Assembly: GCA_965227805.1 (NCBI GenBank)
Contig: CBDDGJ010000004.1
Coordinates: 124,001 to 188,000 of the forward strand
Origin: CBDDGJ01 sp965227805
Lineage (GTDB): Bacteria; Pseudomonadota; Alphaproteobacteria; RS24
Length of the DNA: 64,000 nt
Direction: 5' to 3'
In this document: one piece after another, positions 53,110 to 62,195 of the stretch
Layout: each line of letters starts with the position of its first letter
Numbering within the stretch: the stretch's first letter is position 1
Translations under genes and position numbers: made by a program
The notes under the pieces: model-generated
Databases searched by the model: none
Told to the model about the DNA's origin: nothing
The model's input: only the letters and a program-made list of their open reading frames with translations

Positions 53110-54147
53110 ATGGTGTGCGCGATGAATATGCAAAAATTAGTATTGAAATGTCTAAAACATACACCGCGGCCACTTATTCGCCTCATGGCCGGTGCGCCCA
53201 GCGTTATTGATGGCAATGAGCTTGACCCGAATTTGCAGCTTTTGTCAAAAATGGCACCTGTTGCCGATGGTGAGCTTGGTGTCGATACGATGCGCCAAAA
53301 TGCAGCAGATGCTTTTATTGCGCTTAACGCGCCCCGGCGCAAAAATATCCATGTCGTGGATGATGATATTCCGGGGCCGGCAGGGAAGATGCCCGTGCGG
53401 ATTTATGAACCGCAAGATAGCGGAAAAGATATGCCAGCCATTTTATTTTTTCACCAAGGTGGATTGGTTTTAATGGATTTGGATACATGTGATACATTTT
53501 GCACAATTTTGGCAGATGAATGTGGCGCGAAAGTTATTTCGCTTGATTATCGCTTATGCCCCGAACATGCATTTCCGGCAGCGATAGATGATGCAAAAGC
53601 ATTATGGGCATATGTGCAAGCCAATGCTGCTAAATTAGGCATAGACCCCAAGCGGGTAGGGGTTGCCGGCGATAGTGCAGGCGGGCTTATTTCCGCTGTT
53701 TTGTGCCAAATGCTTAAAACCGAGAAAGCAAAAATTTCTCCTAATGCGCAATTATTGATTTATCCATGGGTAACAACGGATGAGGATAATCAACCATCTA
53801 TAACATCTTGTGCCGAGACGTTTCCGCTCACGCGTGAGACAATGACATTTTTTAGAGAGACAGTATTTCCAAACGGCAAACATGAAAAAAGCCCCAAGGC
53901 AAACCCGTTAAAAGCCCGTTCGCTTAAAAACTTACCGCCAGCAGTGGTGGCAACGGCAGGATTTGATCCGATTCGCGATCAGGGGAATGTCTATGCTGAA
54001 AAATTAACTGCAGCTGGAAATGACGTAACGCATCATTGCTTTTCATCTCTGACGCATAGTTTTATCGCAATGGGCAATGTAAGCCGCGCCGCTGAACAGG
54101 CGAGCATCCAGATCGCGCAAGATTTTGCACGCTATCTTAACCAGTAA
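53110..54147 (+). CDS. Alpha/beta hydrolase (hormone-sensitive lipase family)
   Basis: A 345-residue esterase/lipase-like protein. The nucleophile elbow is GDSAGG; the oxyanion-hole motif reads HQGG instead of the usual HGGG (FFHQGGLVL). The acid is probably the Asp in GFDPIRDQG and the His is in SLTHSF. The start is uncertain (ATG 53110 or 53122). The natural ester is unknown. It stands alone between arsC and a 2OG-oxygenase gene. Confidence 0.85.
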   Translation: MVCAMNMQKLVLKCLKHTPRPLIRLMAGAPSVIDGNELDPNLQLLSKMAPVADGELGVDTMRQNAADAFIALNAPRRKNIHVVDDDIPGPAGKMPVRIYEPQDSGKDMPAILFFHQGGLVLMDLDTCDTFCTILADECGAKVISLDYRLCPEHAFPAAIDDAKALWAYVQANAAKLGIDPKRVGVAGDSAGGLISAVLCQMLKTEKAKISPNAQLLIYPWVTTDEDNQPSITSCAETFPLTRETMTFFRETVFPNGKHEKSPKANPLKARSLKNLPPAVVATAGFDPIRDQGNVYAEKLTAAGNDVTHHCFSSLTHSFIAMGNVSRAAEQASIQIAQDFARYLNQ

Positions 54148-54304
54148 ATAAAATTACATAATTTATGTGGTGGCTTTGACCAAGGTTTTTGCTTGCGGCG
54201 GTAATAGCACGCTATATTTATATGTAATATATGGAAAATATGTGTGATTTCGTAAACAAACAGCATTAAGCTATAGCTTTTTGATAAATTGGCGAGGAAA
54301 AATA

Positions 54305-54922
54305 ATGCTTGATCTTGAAAAGCTGGCGCATACACCGCTTGAACGTGACCCTTTTGAGTATGTTATTATCAATAATTTTATTGAAAAACAGGCACTTGAT
54401 GCGGCGCGTGCGGCTTATCCTGACGTGCCAGGGGCGGGGTCGCACCCATCTGTCGGGTTAACGATTGAAGGGGGATTTCGCGCGCTTATTGATGAACTTT
54501 TAGGCGATGCATTTGAACAATGTGTTGCTGAAAAATTTGATATAGATTTAAGTAACCGTCCGACCATGTATACGATACGTGGGTTTTGTCGTGAAAAAGA
54601 TGGGCAGATTCATACCGATTCAAAAACAAAAATCATTACAGTTTTGCTCTATATGAATGATGATAGCTGGCAAACGGATAAGGGGAGGTTACGGATTTTG
54701 CGTAGCCCACATTTGGAAGATTATGCTGCAGAAGTCAACCCAAGGGGGGGCACGTTGCTCATGTTCAAACGCTCCGATATATCCTGGCATGGGCATCATA
54801 AATTTGTCGGACCACGGCGTGCCATTCAGTTAAACTGGGTCACAGATGCATCCGTTGTGCGCCATGAACAGGGGCGGCATGGCATAAGTAGCCGCCTTAA
54901 AAAATTGTTCACGCGGGGATAA
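54305..54922 (+). CDS. 2-oxoglutarate/Fe(II)-dependent oxygenase-like protein
   Basis: A 205-residue protein. The ATG at 54305 follows GAGGAAAAA; an upstream ATG at 54281 has no ribosome site. The iron facial triad is visible as HTD in GQIHTDSKTK and the distal His in ISWHGHHKFVGP, with the Arg for 2-oxoglutarate in GPRRAIQLNWV. It resembles uncharacterised 2OG-Fe(II) oxygenases linked to glycan or cell-surface genes; the substrate is unknown. glmU begins 4 bases later, so they may be co-transcribed. Confidence 0.75.
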   Translation: MLDLEKLAHTPLERDPFEYVIINNFIEKQALDAARAAYPDVPGAGSHPSVGLTIEGGFRALIDELLGDAFEQCVAEKFDIDLSNRPTMYTIRGFCREKDGQIHTDSKTKIITVLLYMNDDSWQTDKGRLRILRSPHLEDYAAEVNPRGGTLLMFKRSDISWHGHHKFVGPRRAIQLNWVTDASVVRHEQGRHGISSRLKKLFTRG

Positions 54923-54926
54923 AATA

Positions 54927-56258
54927 ATGGCGACCTCTAAGACGTTAGCCGTTATTATTCTTGCAGCTGGTAAGGGCACGCGTATGCAATCGGACATACC
55001 GAAAGTGCTGCATAAAATTGCCGGATTACCTATGGTGGAGCATGTTATCGCTGCCGCACAAAGCCTTAAACCTGAACGGATTGTTTTGGTTACAGCCCCA
55101 TCGCAGAAAAATATACGCATGCATGTGCAAGCAGATAATGTGCACCATGCCATACAAGACACCCCGAACGGCACAGGCGATGCGGTGCGTGCGGCGCAAC
55201 CTTATTTGGGTGATGCACAGCGTGCAGTGGTTTTATTTGGCGATACACCGCTTATTCGGGCAGATATTTTGCACAAATTAGCTTACAGTGATGCCGCATT
55301 AAGCGTGTTGGGCTTCGAGACAGATAAGCCCGACGGCTATGGGCGTATTCTTATGCAGCAAGGCCAGCCAGTGCGCATTATTGAAGAAAAGGATGCTGAT
55401 GCGGATATACGCGCCATTACCCTATGTAATGGGGGGGCGATGGCATTTGATTGTGATGTCGCGCGGGATTTACTGCCGCACCTTTCTAGTGATAATGCAC
55501 AGGGTGAATATTATTTGCCGGATTTGCTGCATCTTGCTGCACAAAAAAACCATAAATGTGCGCTTGTTACAGGCATATGGCAAGATAGCCTGGGTGTGGA
55601 TAGCCGTGCAGGCCTTGCGCGGGCAGAGGCAATTATGCAGGCGCGTTTGCGTGAAAAGTTTTTTTCTGCCGGTATAACTTTGGAAGATCCGCAATCGGTT
55701 TATTTCAGTTATGATACACAGATTGCTGCTGATGTGCATATTGAACCGCATGTGAAATTCGATAGAGGCGTTCGGGTTGAAACGGGGGCAGTTATCAAGG
55801 CCTTTAGCCATTTGGAAGGGGTTACGATTGGGCGTGATGCATCTATTGGTCCGTTTGCGCGCTTGCGTCCGGGAACGAAAATTGGTGATGCAGCGAAAAT
55901 CGGTAATTTTGTGGAAACCAAAAATGCGCGTTTGGATGAGGGGGTTAAGGTAAGTCATTTATCTTATATTGGTGACGCGCAAATCGGCGCGCATGCCAAT
56001 ATTGGTGCGGGCACGATTACCTGCAATTATGACGGGTTCGAAAAGCATATGACGCATATCGGTGAGGGCGCATTTATTGGCTCAAATAGCTCTTTAATTG
56101 CGCCGATAAATATCGGGGCGGGGGCTTATGTCGGCTCTTCCTCTGCGATAGGGGGTAAGGTCGAAGCGGATGCTCTGGCAGTGACGCGTGCCCCTAAACG
56201 TATCATTAAAAACTGGGCGGCGAAGTTTCGGGCAAAATTTGCGAAGGAACGTAAATAA
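54927..56258 (+). CDS. glmU: Bifunctional GlcN-1-P acetyltransferase / GlcNAc-1-P uridyltransferase
   Basis: A 443-residue two-domain enzyme. The pyrophosphorylase has LAAGKGTRMQSDIPKVLH at the N-terminus and NGTGDAVRAAQPYL. After about residue 250 come left-handed beta-helix hexapeptide repeats (for example IGRDASIGPFARLRPGTKI) with the acetyltransferase residues in NFVETKNARL. It makes UDP-GlcNAc for peptidoglycan and LPS. The stop is directly followed by the glmS start. Confidence 0.96.
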   Translation: MATSKTLAVIILAAGKGTRMQSDIPKVLHKIAGLPMVEHVIAAAQSLKPERIVLVTAPSQKNIRMHVQADNVHHAIQDTPNGTGDAVRAAQPYLGDAQRAVVLFGDTPLIRADILHKLAYSDAALSVLGFETDKPDGYGRILMQQGQPVRIIEEKDADADIRAITLCNGGAMAFDCDVARDLLPHLSSDNAQGEYYLPDLLHLAAQKNHKCALVTGIWQDSLGVDSRAGLARAEAIMQARLREKFFSAGITLEDPQSVYFSYDTQIAADVHIEPHVKFDRGVRVETGAVIKAFSHLEGVTIGRDASIGPFARLRPGTKIGDAAKIGNFVETKNARLDEGVKVSHLSYIGDAQIGAHANIGAGTITCNYDGFEKHMTHIGEGAFIGSNSSLIAPINIGAGAYVGSSSAIGGKVEADALAVTRAPKRIIKNWAAKFRAKFAKERK

Positions 56259-58085
56259 ATGTGTGGCATTGTTGGTATTATTGGGAAACAGCCGGTCGCC
56301 GCGCGTATTTTAGACGGGCTGAAACGGCTGGAGTATCGTGGCTATGATAGTGCGGGCATTGCAACCATTCATGATGGTGTGCTCGACCGCAGGCGGGCAC
56401 AAGGCAAACTTTCTGAACTTTCCGCTATTTTATCTGAACAAGCGTTGGAAGGAAATTTAGGCATAGGGCATACACGCTGGGCGACGCATGGCAAGGCAGT
56501 GACTAAAAATGCACATCCACATATTACCGATAAAGTTGCTGTTGTTCATAATGGAATTATCGAGAACTTTCAAACCCTTAAAGAAGAATTGTTATCTTAT
56601 GGTGCAATATTTGAATCCGATACAGATTCGGAAGTTATCGCGCATTTATTCACGCATTATTTTGACGAAACGCAAAATATTCAAACTGCCGCACAAAAGA
56701 CATTTGCAGCTTTAACGGGGGCCTATGCGATTGCCCTTATTATTGCGGGGCATGATGATAAAATTATTGTTGCCCGCAGAGGCAGCCCGCTTGCCATCGG
56801 CTATGGCGAGGGCGAGACTTATTTGGGATCGGATAGCTTTGCGCTTGCGCCTTTTACGCGGCGCATTTGCTATTTGGAAGATGATGATTGGGCAATTTTA
56901 ACGCCAGAAGGTGCAGATATTTTTCTGGCTGACGGGGCGAAAGTTACGCGTTCCATAACGCTGGTGGATAGCACGGCAGCTATGGTTGATAAGGGTAATT
57001 ATCGTCACTTTATGGCCAAGGAAATCCATGAGCAAGATGATGTTTTGTCGCGTAGTTTTAAGCAATATATTGATAGCGCCACTGCCAGAATTGTCATGCC
57101 GGTAAATATGCCTGATTTATCTGCCGTAAATCGTATTGTTTTTGTTGCTTGCGGCACGGCATTTTTTGCGGCGCAAATTGCGCGGCAATGGAGTGAGAGC
57201 TTTGGGGATATTCCGGGAAATTGTGAGATTGCGTCCGAGTTTCGCTATCGTGATGCGCCGATGGAAAAAGATTGCCTTACCGTTTTCATTTCCCAAAGCG
57301 GCGAGACAGCAGATACATTAGCCGCATTACGCCATTGCAAAGCGCATGGGCTTGCCACTTTGGGGGTGGTGAATGTGCCCGATAGCTCTTTGGCACGCGA
57401 GGCAGATTTTGTGTTACCGACTTATGCAGGGCCTGAAATTGGCGTTGCCTCGACCAAAGCGTTTACCGCGCAATTAGCTGCTTTGGCCGCATTTGCAATA
57501 AGTTTAGGGTGCGCCAAGCAAAAAATAGATAAGAAGCAGGAAGCTGATTTGGTTGAACAGCTGTTAAGTGTGCCACGTTTGGTCGGAGACATTATCCATA
57601 ATGAACCGCATATTCAGATGATTGCTGAAAGTTTTGCCGAGATAAAAAGCGCGCTATTTATTGGGCGCGGGGCACAATTCCCGATTGCGCTTGAGGGCGC
57701 GCTAAAGCTCAAAGAAATTTCCTATATTCATGCGGAAGGTTTTGCGGCGGGCGAGTTAAAGCACGGGTCTATTGCGCTGATTGACGAGCATGTGCCTGTT
57801 ATTGTGCTTGCACCCAGCGATGGTTTATTTGAAAAGACCATATCCAATATGCATGAAATTATTGCGCGTAAAGGGCAGGTGATTTTGTTATCAGATAAAA
57901 AGGGGCTTGCTGCGATTGGCGGGGACGGGCTTGTGTCTACAATCGAATTGCCTGAAACCAATAAGCTCACCGCGCCGATTTTATATGTTATTCCCTTGCA
58001 GCTTCTGGCGTATCATGCGGCCTGCACCAAGGGCACGGATGTCGACCAGCCGCGCAATCTTGCTAAATCTGTTACGGTGGAGTAG
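56259..58085 (+). CDS. glmS: Glutamine-fructose-6-phosphate aminotransferase
   Basis: A 608-residue enzyme with an N-terminal glutaminase (nucleophile Cys2 of MCGIVGIIG, then RLEYRGYDSAGIA) and two SIS domains binding fructose-6-P (FISQSGETADTLAAL; final lysine in NLAKSVTVE). It supplies glucosamine-6-P. There is no gap after glmU, so the two steps are translated together. No glmS ribozyme was seen. Confidence 0.96.
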   Translation: MCGIVGIIGKQPVAARILDGLKRLEYRGYDSAGIATIHDGVLDRRRAQGKLSELSAILSEQALEGNLGIGHTRWATHGKAVTKNAHPHITDKVAVVHNGIIENFQTLKEELLSYGAIFESDTDSEVIAHLFTHYFDETQNIQTAAQKTFAALTGAYAIALIIAGHDDKIIVARRGSPLAIGYGEGETYLGSDSFALAPFTRRICYLEDDDWAILTPEGADIFLADGAKVTRSITLVDSTAAMVDKGNYRHFMAKEIHEQDDVLSRSFKQYIDSATARIVMPVNMPDLSAVNRIVFVACGTAFFAAQIARQWSESFGDIPGNCEIASEFRYRDAPMEKDCLTVFISQSGETADTLAALRHCKAHGLATLGVVNVPDSSLAREADFVLPTYAGPEIGVASTKAFTAQLAALAAFAISLGCAKQKIDKKQEADLVEQLLSVPRLVGDIIHNEPHIQMIAESFAEIKSALFIGRGAQFPIALEGALKLKEISYIHAEGFAAGELKHGSIALIDEHVPVIVLAPSDGLFEKTISNMHEIIARKGQVILLSDKKGLAAIGGDGLVSTIELPETNKLTAPILYVIPLQLLAYHAACTKGTDVDQPRNLAKSVTVE

Positions 58086-58314
58086 GAGAAGGTACTGACT
58101 TGTATAACGCAGTCAATATAGATTACAATTTTGGCAAACCATAATTTATAAGACATAAAATAAGGAGCTAACAATGAAATCTGTATTCGTAAATGTGGGT
58201 AGAGTGTGTCCTTCCCCCTTATAATTGTACCAGTTTTAGCGAGAGATTATTGTCTTTGATTGGGTGTATATTTCTCGTTAGGATTTTAAGAAACATCAAT
58301 TATAGGAGTAAAAG

Positions 58315-58605
58315 ATGAGCAGAAAACGTTTTAGTGACAATGATATAATCCGCATATTACGTGAGGTTGAGGTGAATATTGGTGGGGGTATGGATACCGA
58401 TTCTGCCTGCCGCAAGAGTGGCATTAGCCCGCAGACATATTACCGCTGGCGTGGCAATTATGGTCATATGAAGAATAGCGAGGTTAAACGCCTAAAAGCC
58501 TTGGAGCAGGAGAATGTGCGCCTTAAAAAGATAGTTGCTGCGCTAGAGTTAGATAAGTTGATTCTCAAGGAGGGGCTCGATTTTTTGGACAAGAAAAAGG
58601 CCTAA
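58315..58605 (+). CDS. IS3-family transposase OrfA (helix-turn-helix)
   Basis: A 96-residue OrfA: HTH (DSACRKSGISPQTYYRWRGN) followed by a leucine-heptad segment (RLKALEQENVRLKKIVAAL). The heptamer TTTTTTG (58581-58587) is in the T TTT TTG register, a canonical -1 slippery site after 91 codons, the same codon position as in the first IS. An A-rich run (AAGAAAAAGG) just downstream is a second possible slip site. Confidence 0.92.
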   Translation: MSRKRFSDNDIIRILREVEVNIGGGMDTDSACRKSGISPQTYYRWRGNYGHMKNSEVKRLKALEQENVRLKKIVAALELDKLILKEGLDFLDKKKA

Positions 58606-59465
58606 CCACAGCAGATAAGCGCTGTGTTGCAGTCCATTGCCAACAAAGGCTGAGCACAAGCCAGCGTAAAGTTTGCAAGGCTTTGGATATTCCAAGAAGC
58701 GTGTGTCAGTATAAACCCACTCAAGCTTGCAGCGATGAACAGCTACGGCTTGATATGATACGCCTAGCCAAGCAATATGGTCGTTATGGATACCGCAAGA
58801 TAGCAGCATTATTGCGGGTTGAGGGGCATAATGTTAACCATAAGAAGGTAGAAAGACTATGGCGCGAAGAAGGCTTGCAGCTGCCTAAAAGACACAAAAA
58901 GCGCAAGCGCATATATGATGGCACTTCCTCTTGCCTCAGACTTCGTGCCAAATATAAGAACCATATTTGGAGCTATGACTTTGTGGGGGACAAGCTGCAT
59001 AATGGCAGGAAATACAGAATGTTAACGTTGCTCGACGAGTTCAGCAGAGAGGCGATAGCTGTGGAAGTTGGCTACAATATCAAGTCCATAGATGTGATTG
59101 AAACACTGGCAAAATGCTTCGCCAAACACGGCGTGCCTGAGCATATCAGGTCGGATAATGGTAGAGAATTTACCAGCACCGATATAAAGCGTTTCTTGCG
59201 TAATGTGGGCACCGAAACGCTTTATATCGCCCCAGGGTCGCCATGGGAAAATGGCTTTAATGAAAGGTTTAACGGTATACTCAGAACCGAGTTGTTAAAT
59301 GCAGAAACCTTCTTGTCGCTGACAGAAGCAAAGGTGGTAATAAAAGGCTGGGTAAAGCAATATAACCATATCAGACCGCACCAAGCACTAAACTACAAAC
59401 CACCAGCACCAGAAACAAACATACTCAACCAAAACACAAAAATACTCTCACAAAAACTGGCATAA
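58587..59465 (+). CDS. IS3-family transposase OrfB (DDE integrase core), read by -1 frameshift
   Basis: The OrfB frame is open from the slip site (GQEKGLTTADKRCV...). DDE residues are in WSYDFVGDKL, RSDNGREFT and NERFNGILRTELL. The OrfAB fusion would be about 383 residues. The frame shows no damage, so the element looks capable of transposition. Confidence 0.9.
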   Translation, partial: GQEKGLTTADKRCVAVHCQQRLSTSQRKVCKALDIPRSVCQYKPTQACSDEQLRLDMIRLAKQYGRYGYRKIAALLRVEGHNVNHKKVERLWREEGLQLPKRHKKRKRIYDGTSSCLRLRAKYKNHIWSYDFVGDKLHNGRKYRMLTLLDEFSREAIAVEVGYNIKSIDVIETLAKCFAKHGVPEHIRSDNGREFTSTDIKRFLRNVGTETLYIAPGSPWENGFNERFNGILRTELLNAETFLSLTEAKVVIKGWVKQYNHIRPHQALNYKPPAPETNILNQNTKILSQKLA

Positions 59466-59905
59466 AATTATGGGGCTTGACAAGTGCTATTGGCATTATA
59501 TTTCCTTATCCCAGGAATTAGTAAGTTTGTATCATGGGATATGCACGTCAAACTAATGGAAACCCACAATATGGTTATGATCCCCGTTTTATTAGCGATT
59601 GCTGGTATTGCACAAATTGGCGGGGGTATTTGTCTGTTATTTAATAAACAGGTGGTTGTTTGCGCGCTTGGTTTTGCTGTGATGGTCTTGCTGATAAACT
59701 TCAATTTGCATGATTTTTGGAATGTTTATGAAGGTGTTGATACCCAACATGAAACGCAGAATTTCGTTAAAAATCTGGGAATATTCGCTGGCCTTTTATT
59801 GCTCGCGGCGGTTAATATGGAAGAAAATGCAGAATAAGTGATTATAAAGATAAGCTATCGGCACCCCCAAATTATGACTACGGATACTGTGTTATAGAGG
59901 AATAA

Positions 59906-60229
59906 ATGAACCCATATTTGATCCTCTTTGCAGCGATTGCGTTTGAAGTGCTGGGAACAATGTTGCTTCCGGCGTCACAAAATTTTACGCGCTTCGTGCC
60001 AACGGCCTTATTGCTTATCTCCTATGCCGTTTCTTTTTATTTTCTGGCGATTGTGTCGCAAAAGCTGCCCCTGTCAATCGTTTATACCTCATGGGCAGGC
60101 TTGGGTATTTTGTTAGTCACACTTCTAAGTTACTTTGTTTACAAACAAGTGCTTAATTGGCAAATGATTATTGGATTGTGTTTTATCATTATTGGCATTA
60201 GTCTTGTTAATATTTTCAAAGCTCAGTAA
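59906..60229 (+). CDS. Small multidrug resistance (SMR) family transporter
   Basis: A 107-residue protein with four transmembrane helices. The membrane-embedded glutamate that defines the family is in AIAFEVLGTMLL (helix 1), and WAGLGILLVTLLSY matches SMR helix 3. EmrE-like proteins export quaternary cations or guanidinium by proton exchange; the exact substrate is open. A GAGG ribosome site precedes the ATG. Confidence 0.85.
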   Translation: MNPYLILFAAIAFEVLGTMLLPASQNFTRFVPTALLLISYAVSFYFLAIVSQKLPLSIVYTSWAGLGILLVTLLSYFVYKQVLNWQMIIGLCFIIIGISLVNIFKAQ

Positions 60230-60290
60230 GGTTTTATCTATAAAATGCGTGCGTGGTAAAAACAAAATTAGATATTAAGACTGAAATAAC

Positions 60291-60716
60291 ATGACAATAA
60301 TTCGTCCATATAGTGCGAAAGATAGACAGCAAGTCATTGCGTTATGGGAAACCTGTAAGTTAACGCGACCATGGAATGACCCGAATAAAGATTTAGATAG
60401 AAAAAAAGGGTTTGGTGATGATCTGTTTATTGTTCTTGAACATGAAAATAAAATTATTGGCACACTAATGGGCGGGTATGACGGGCATCGCGGGGTTATG
60501 AATTATTTAGCAGTTAATCCTGATTTTAGGGGGAATGGTTTCGGAAAAATGCTCGTAGACGCGCTCGAATACAGGCTTAAGAAATTAGGTTGCCCCAAAA
60601 TTAATTTACTTGTAAGGTCAGATAACATAGAGGTAAGTGATTTTTACGAAAGTAATAACTATAAAAAACAAGACGATGTTTCGGTTTTTGGAAAGAGGCT
60701 GATTCCTGATAACTGA
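60291..60716 (+). CDS. ypeA: GNAT acetyltransferase, YpeA-like
   Basis: A 141-residue acetyltransferase similar along its length to E. coli YpeA: LWETCKLTRPWNDPNKDLDRK at the N-terminus, GTLMGGYDGHRG, the acetyl-CoA loop DFRGNGFGKMLV and a C-terminal FGKRLIPDN. The acceptor is not known. Confidence 0.85.
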   Translation: MTIIRPYSAKDRQQVIALWETCKLTRPWNDPNKDLDRKKGFGDDLFIVLEHENKIIGTLMGGYDGHRGVMNYLAVNPDFRGNGFGKMLVDALEYRLKKLGCPKINLLVRSDNIEVSDFYESNNYKKQDDVSVFGKRLIPDN

Positions 60717-60765
60717 AACCGTGATGGTAAAACGGGTTATTATAAAAATAAAGGGGAGAGATAAA

Positions 60766-61134
60766 ATGGACTATTGGTTTTTGATGATCGCGGCGGCGAT
60801 TTCCTTGCTTGGCATGGTGATTCACGGGGTGCCAGGCGCGCGCATTTATATGGGAAATATAATGAATAGTGATATGATGCCTCTAACCAAGTCACTCAGC
60901 CTTGTCGCGTGGCATGCTTTCACAATCTTTCTTTTTGTTTCGGGAGTTGCCCTGATTTATATCGCTTATAATCCGGCGGACGGTATTGCTGCCTATCCGA
61001 TTATTGGGGTGAATGCGTTAGGTGCGGCTTTGTTTGTTTTTTTGGGCTTGGGCAAGCATGGTCATTTGCTGAAAATGCCCGGAGCTTATCTAATGGGTAG
61101 CACAGCGCTTTTTGCCTATTTGGGGGTGTTTTAA
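60766..61134 (+). CDS. Hypothetical small membrane protein
   Basis: A 122-residue protein with four predicted helices (about 3-22, 45-66, 75-95, 100-121) and GVPGARIYMGNIM after the first. The ATG at 60766 has GGGGAGA upstream; an earlier in-frame start at 60721 lacks one. I do not recognise the family. It sits among other small membrane or envelope genes on the same strand. Confidence 0.65.
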   Translation: MDYWFLMIAAAISLLGMVIHGVPGARIYMGNIMNSDMMPLTKSLSLVAWHAFTIFLFVSGVALIYIAYNPADGIAAYPIIGVNALGAALFVFLGLGKHGHLLKMPGAYLMGSTALFAYLGVF

Positions 61135-61217
61135 GTTTCAAACTTTCGTAATGCGTAAACCACTATACAGTGGGTTATCTTTGTTATAGTTTACGCTTAT
61201 ATTGAGGATCGCATTTT

Positions 61218-61709
61218 ATGAAATATATTTTTTCGATAATTTTAGCGGCTGGTATTTTTTTGTCAGCCTGTTCGCAAGACAGCGCTTTCGATGGCCAATG
61301 GGTGCTGGATAAGGAGAACTCCATGCTGGCATGCAGTGCATCAGTTGCTAATAATTTGAAACAAATTTTCCCTCAAACAGACATGCCGCTAGATGAAACC
61401 GCCATACAGAAAATGACACAGACACTTTGCGAGAATATGACGCGCCTATTTACCACTATTGATATAAAGAATGGAAAATTTAGCTATAAGCTAGACGTTA
61501 TAACGGTTGATTGTGTGATAGATGCGGCGCAATCACTGGTTACATGCACCCCGCAAGAAAGTGCGGCTAACTATATGCCCATTATTGTCACGCCGATTGC
61601 TATCGAAAATGACCGCTTATTCTGGACAATCGAAACAGCGTCTGAAACCATGGAACGCTTCGACCTTGTTTTTACGCGCGTATCACCGGGCATAGAAACC
61701 ACAGATTAG
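61218..61709 (+). CDS. Hypothetical lipoprotein
   Basis: A 163-residue predicted lipoprotein: a signal of about 17 residues ending in the lipobox LSAC. The mature part begins with FDGQWVLDKENSM, has several cysteines and an IENDRLFWTIETASETMERF strand region, suggesting a small lipocalin-like or beta fold. No function can be assigned. Confidence 0.65.
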   Translation: MKYIFSIILAAGIFLSACSQDSAFDGQWVLDKENSMLACSASVANNLKQIFPQTDMPLDETAIQKMTQTLCENMTRLFTTIDIKNGKFSYKLDVITVDCVIDAAQSLVTCTPQESAANYMPIIVTPIAIENDRLFWTIETASETMERFDLVFTRVSPGIETTD

Positions 61710-61761
61710 GGATAGGCGGGTTTATTCACGTGATGCACATATAATATAAAGGAGAAAAATT

Positions 61762-62184
61762 ATGTATCAGGATTACATGTTAAGTTTTATAGGTCTTTGG
61801 GTGATATTGGGCACGATTATTGTGCAAACATCTGTTGCAGTGGCAGCGCATCGGCGGCAAAAGCATATGATCCCGGGTGTTTTGGATGCAAATCTTGGCC
61901 ATGACTCTTTTGTCTTTCGTTCGGATAGAACCTTTCGCAATTCTTTGGAAAATATTATTCCGTTTTTGGGGTTAAGTCTTATTGCCATTTTCACCGGTTA
62001 TGATGCACAAGATTTAAGCATAATCATTGGCATATATGCACTCGCACGGATTATCCATATGGTTTTATATTATGCGATTGCGACCGAGAAAAATCCAAGT
62101 CCGCGCAGTTATTTCTATATGATTGCTTTGCTGGCTACATTTTACCTGTTTATTGACCTTGGCATTTTTCTAATTGCCGCATAG
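61762..62184 (+). CDS. MAPEG family membrane protein
   Basis: A 140-residue four-helix membrane protein with the MAPEG pattern: RTFRNSLENIIPFLGL (the Asn/Glu glutathione-site region) and ALARIIHMVLYY. The family includes glutathione S-transferases and eicosanoid enzymes; the bacterial substrates are mostly unknown. It lies 11 bases before mmsA and has a GGAGAAA ribosome site. Confidence 0.85.
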   Translation: MYQDYMLSFIGLWVILGTIIVQTSVAVAAHRRQKHMIPGVLDANLGHDSFVFRSDRTFRNSLENIIPFLGLSLIAIFTGYDAQDLSIIIGIYALARIIHMVLYYAIATEKNPSPRSYFYMIALLATFYLFIDLGIFLIAA

Positions 62185-62195
62185 GAGGTTGTCAC

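Larger units (their letters stand above)
58207..59482 (+). mobile_element. IS3-family insertion sequence, IS407-like group (copy 2)
   Basis: A 1276-bp element with imperfect inverted ends, TGTCCTTCCCCCTTATAATT on the left and TGTCAAGCCCCATAATTTTA on the right (complement strand). It is bounded by a perfect 4-bp direct repeat, AGTG, at 58203-58206 and 59483-59486, the duplication size of the IS407 group. It is a recent-looking insertion that splits a DoxX-family gene. It is related to, but distinct from, the copy at 10.2 kb. Confidence 0.92.
58174..59837 (+). pseudogene. DoxX-family membrane protein gene interrupted by an IS
   Basis: Removing the IS and one copy of the AGTG duplication joins 11 codons (ATG 58174 with AAGGAG upstream; MKSVFVNVGRV) in frame to LLALYFLIPGISKFVSWDMH from 59487, giving a 127-residue protein with about four helices and the DoxX motif (IAGIAQIGGGICLLF). 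The 5' part now runs into the IS. The 3' part could only be made from a GTG at 59484 without its own good ribosome site, so the gene is probably inactive. DoxX/DoxD-like proteins are small quinone- or redox-linked membrane proteins. Confidence 0.85.
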
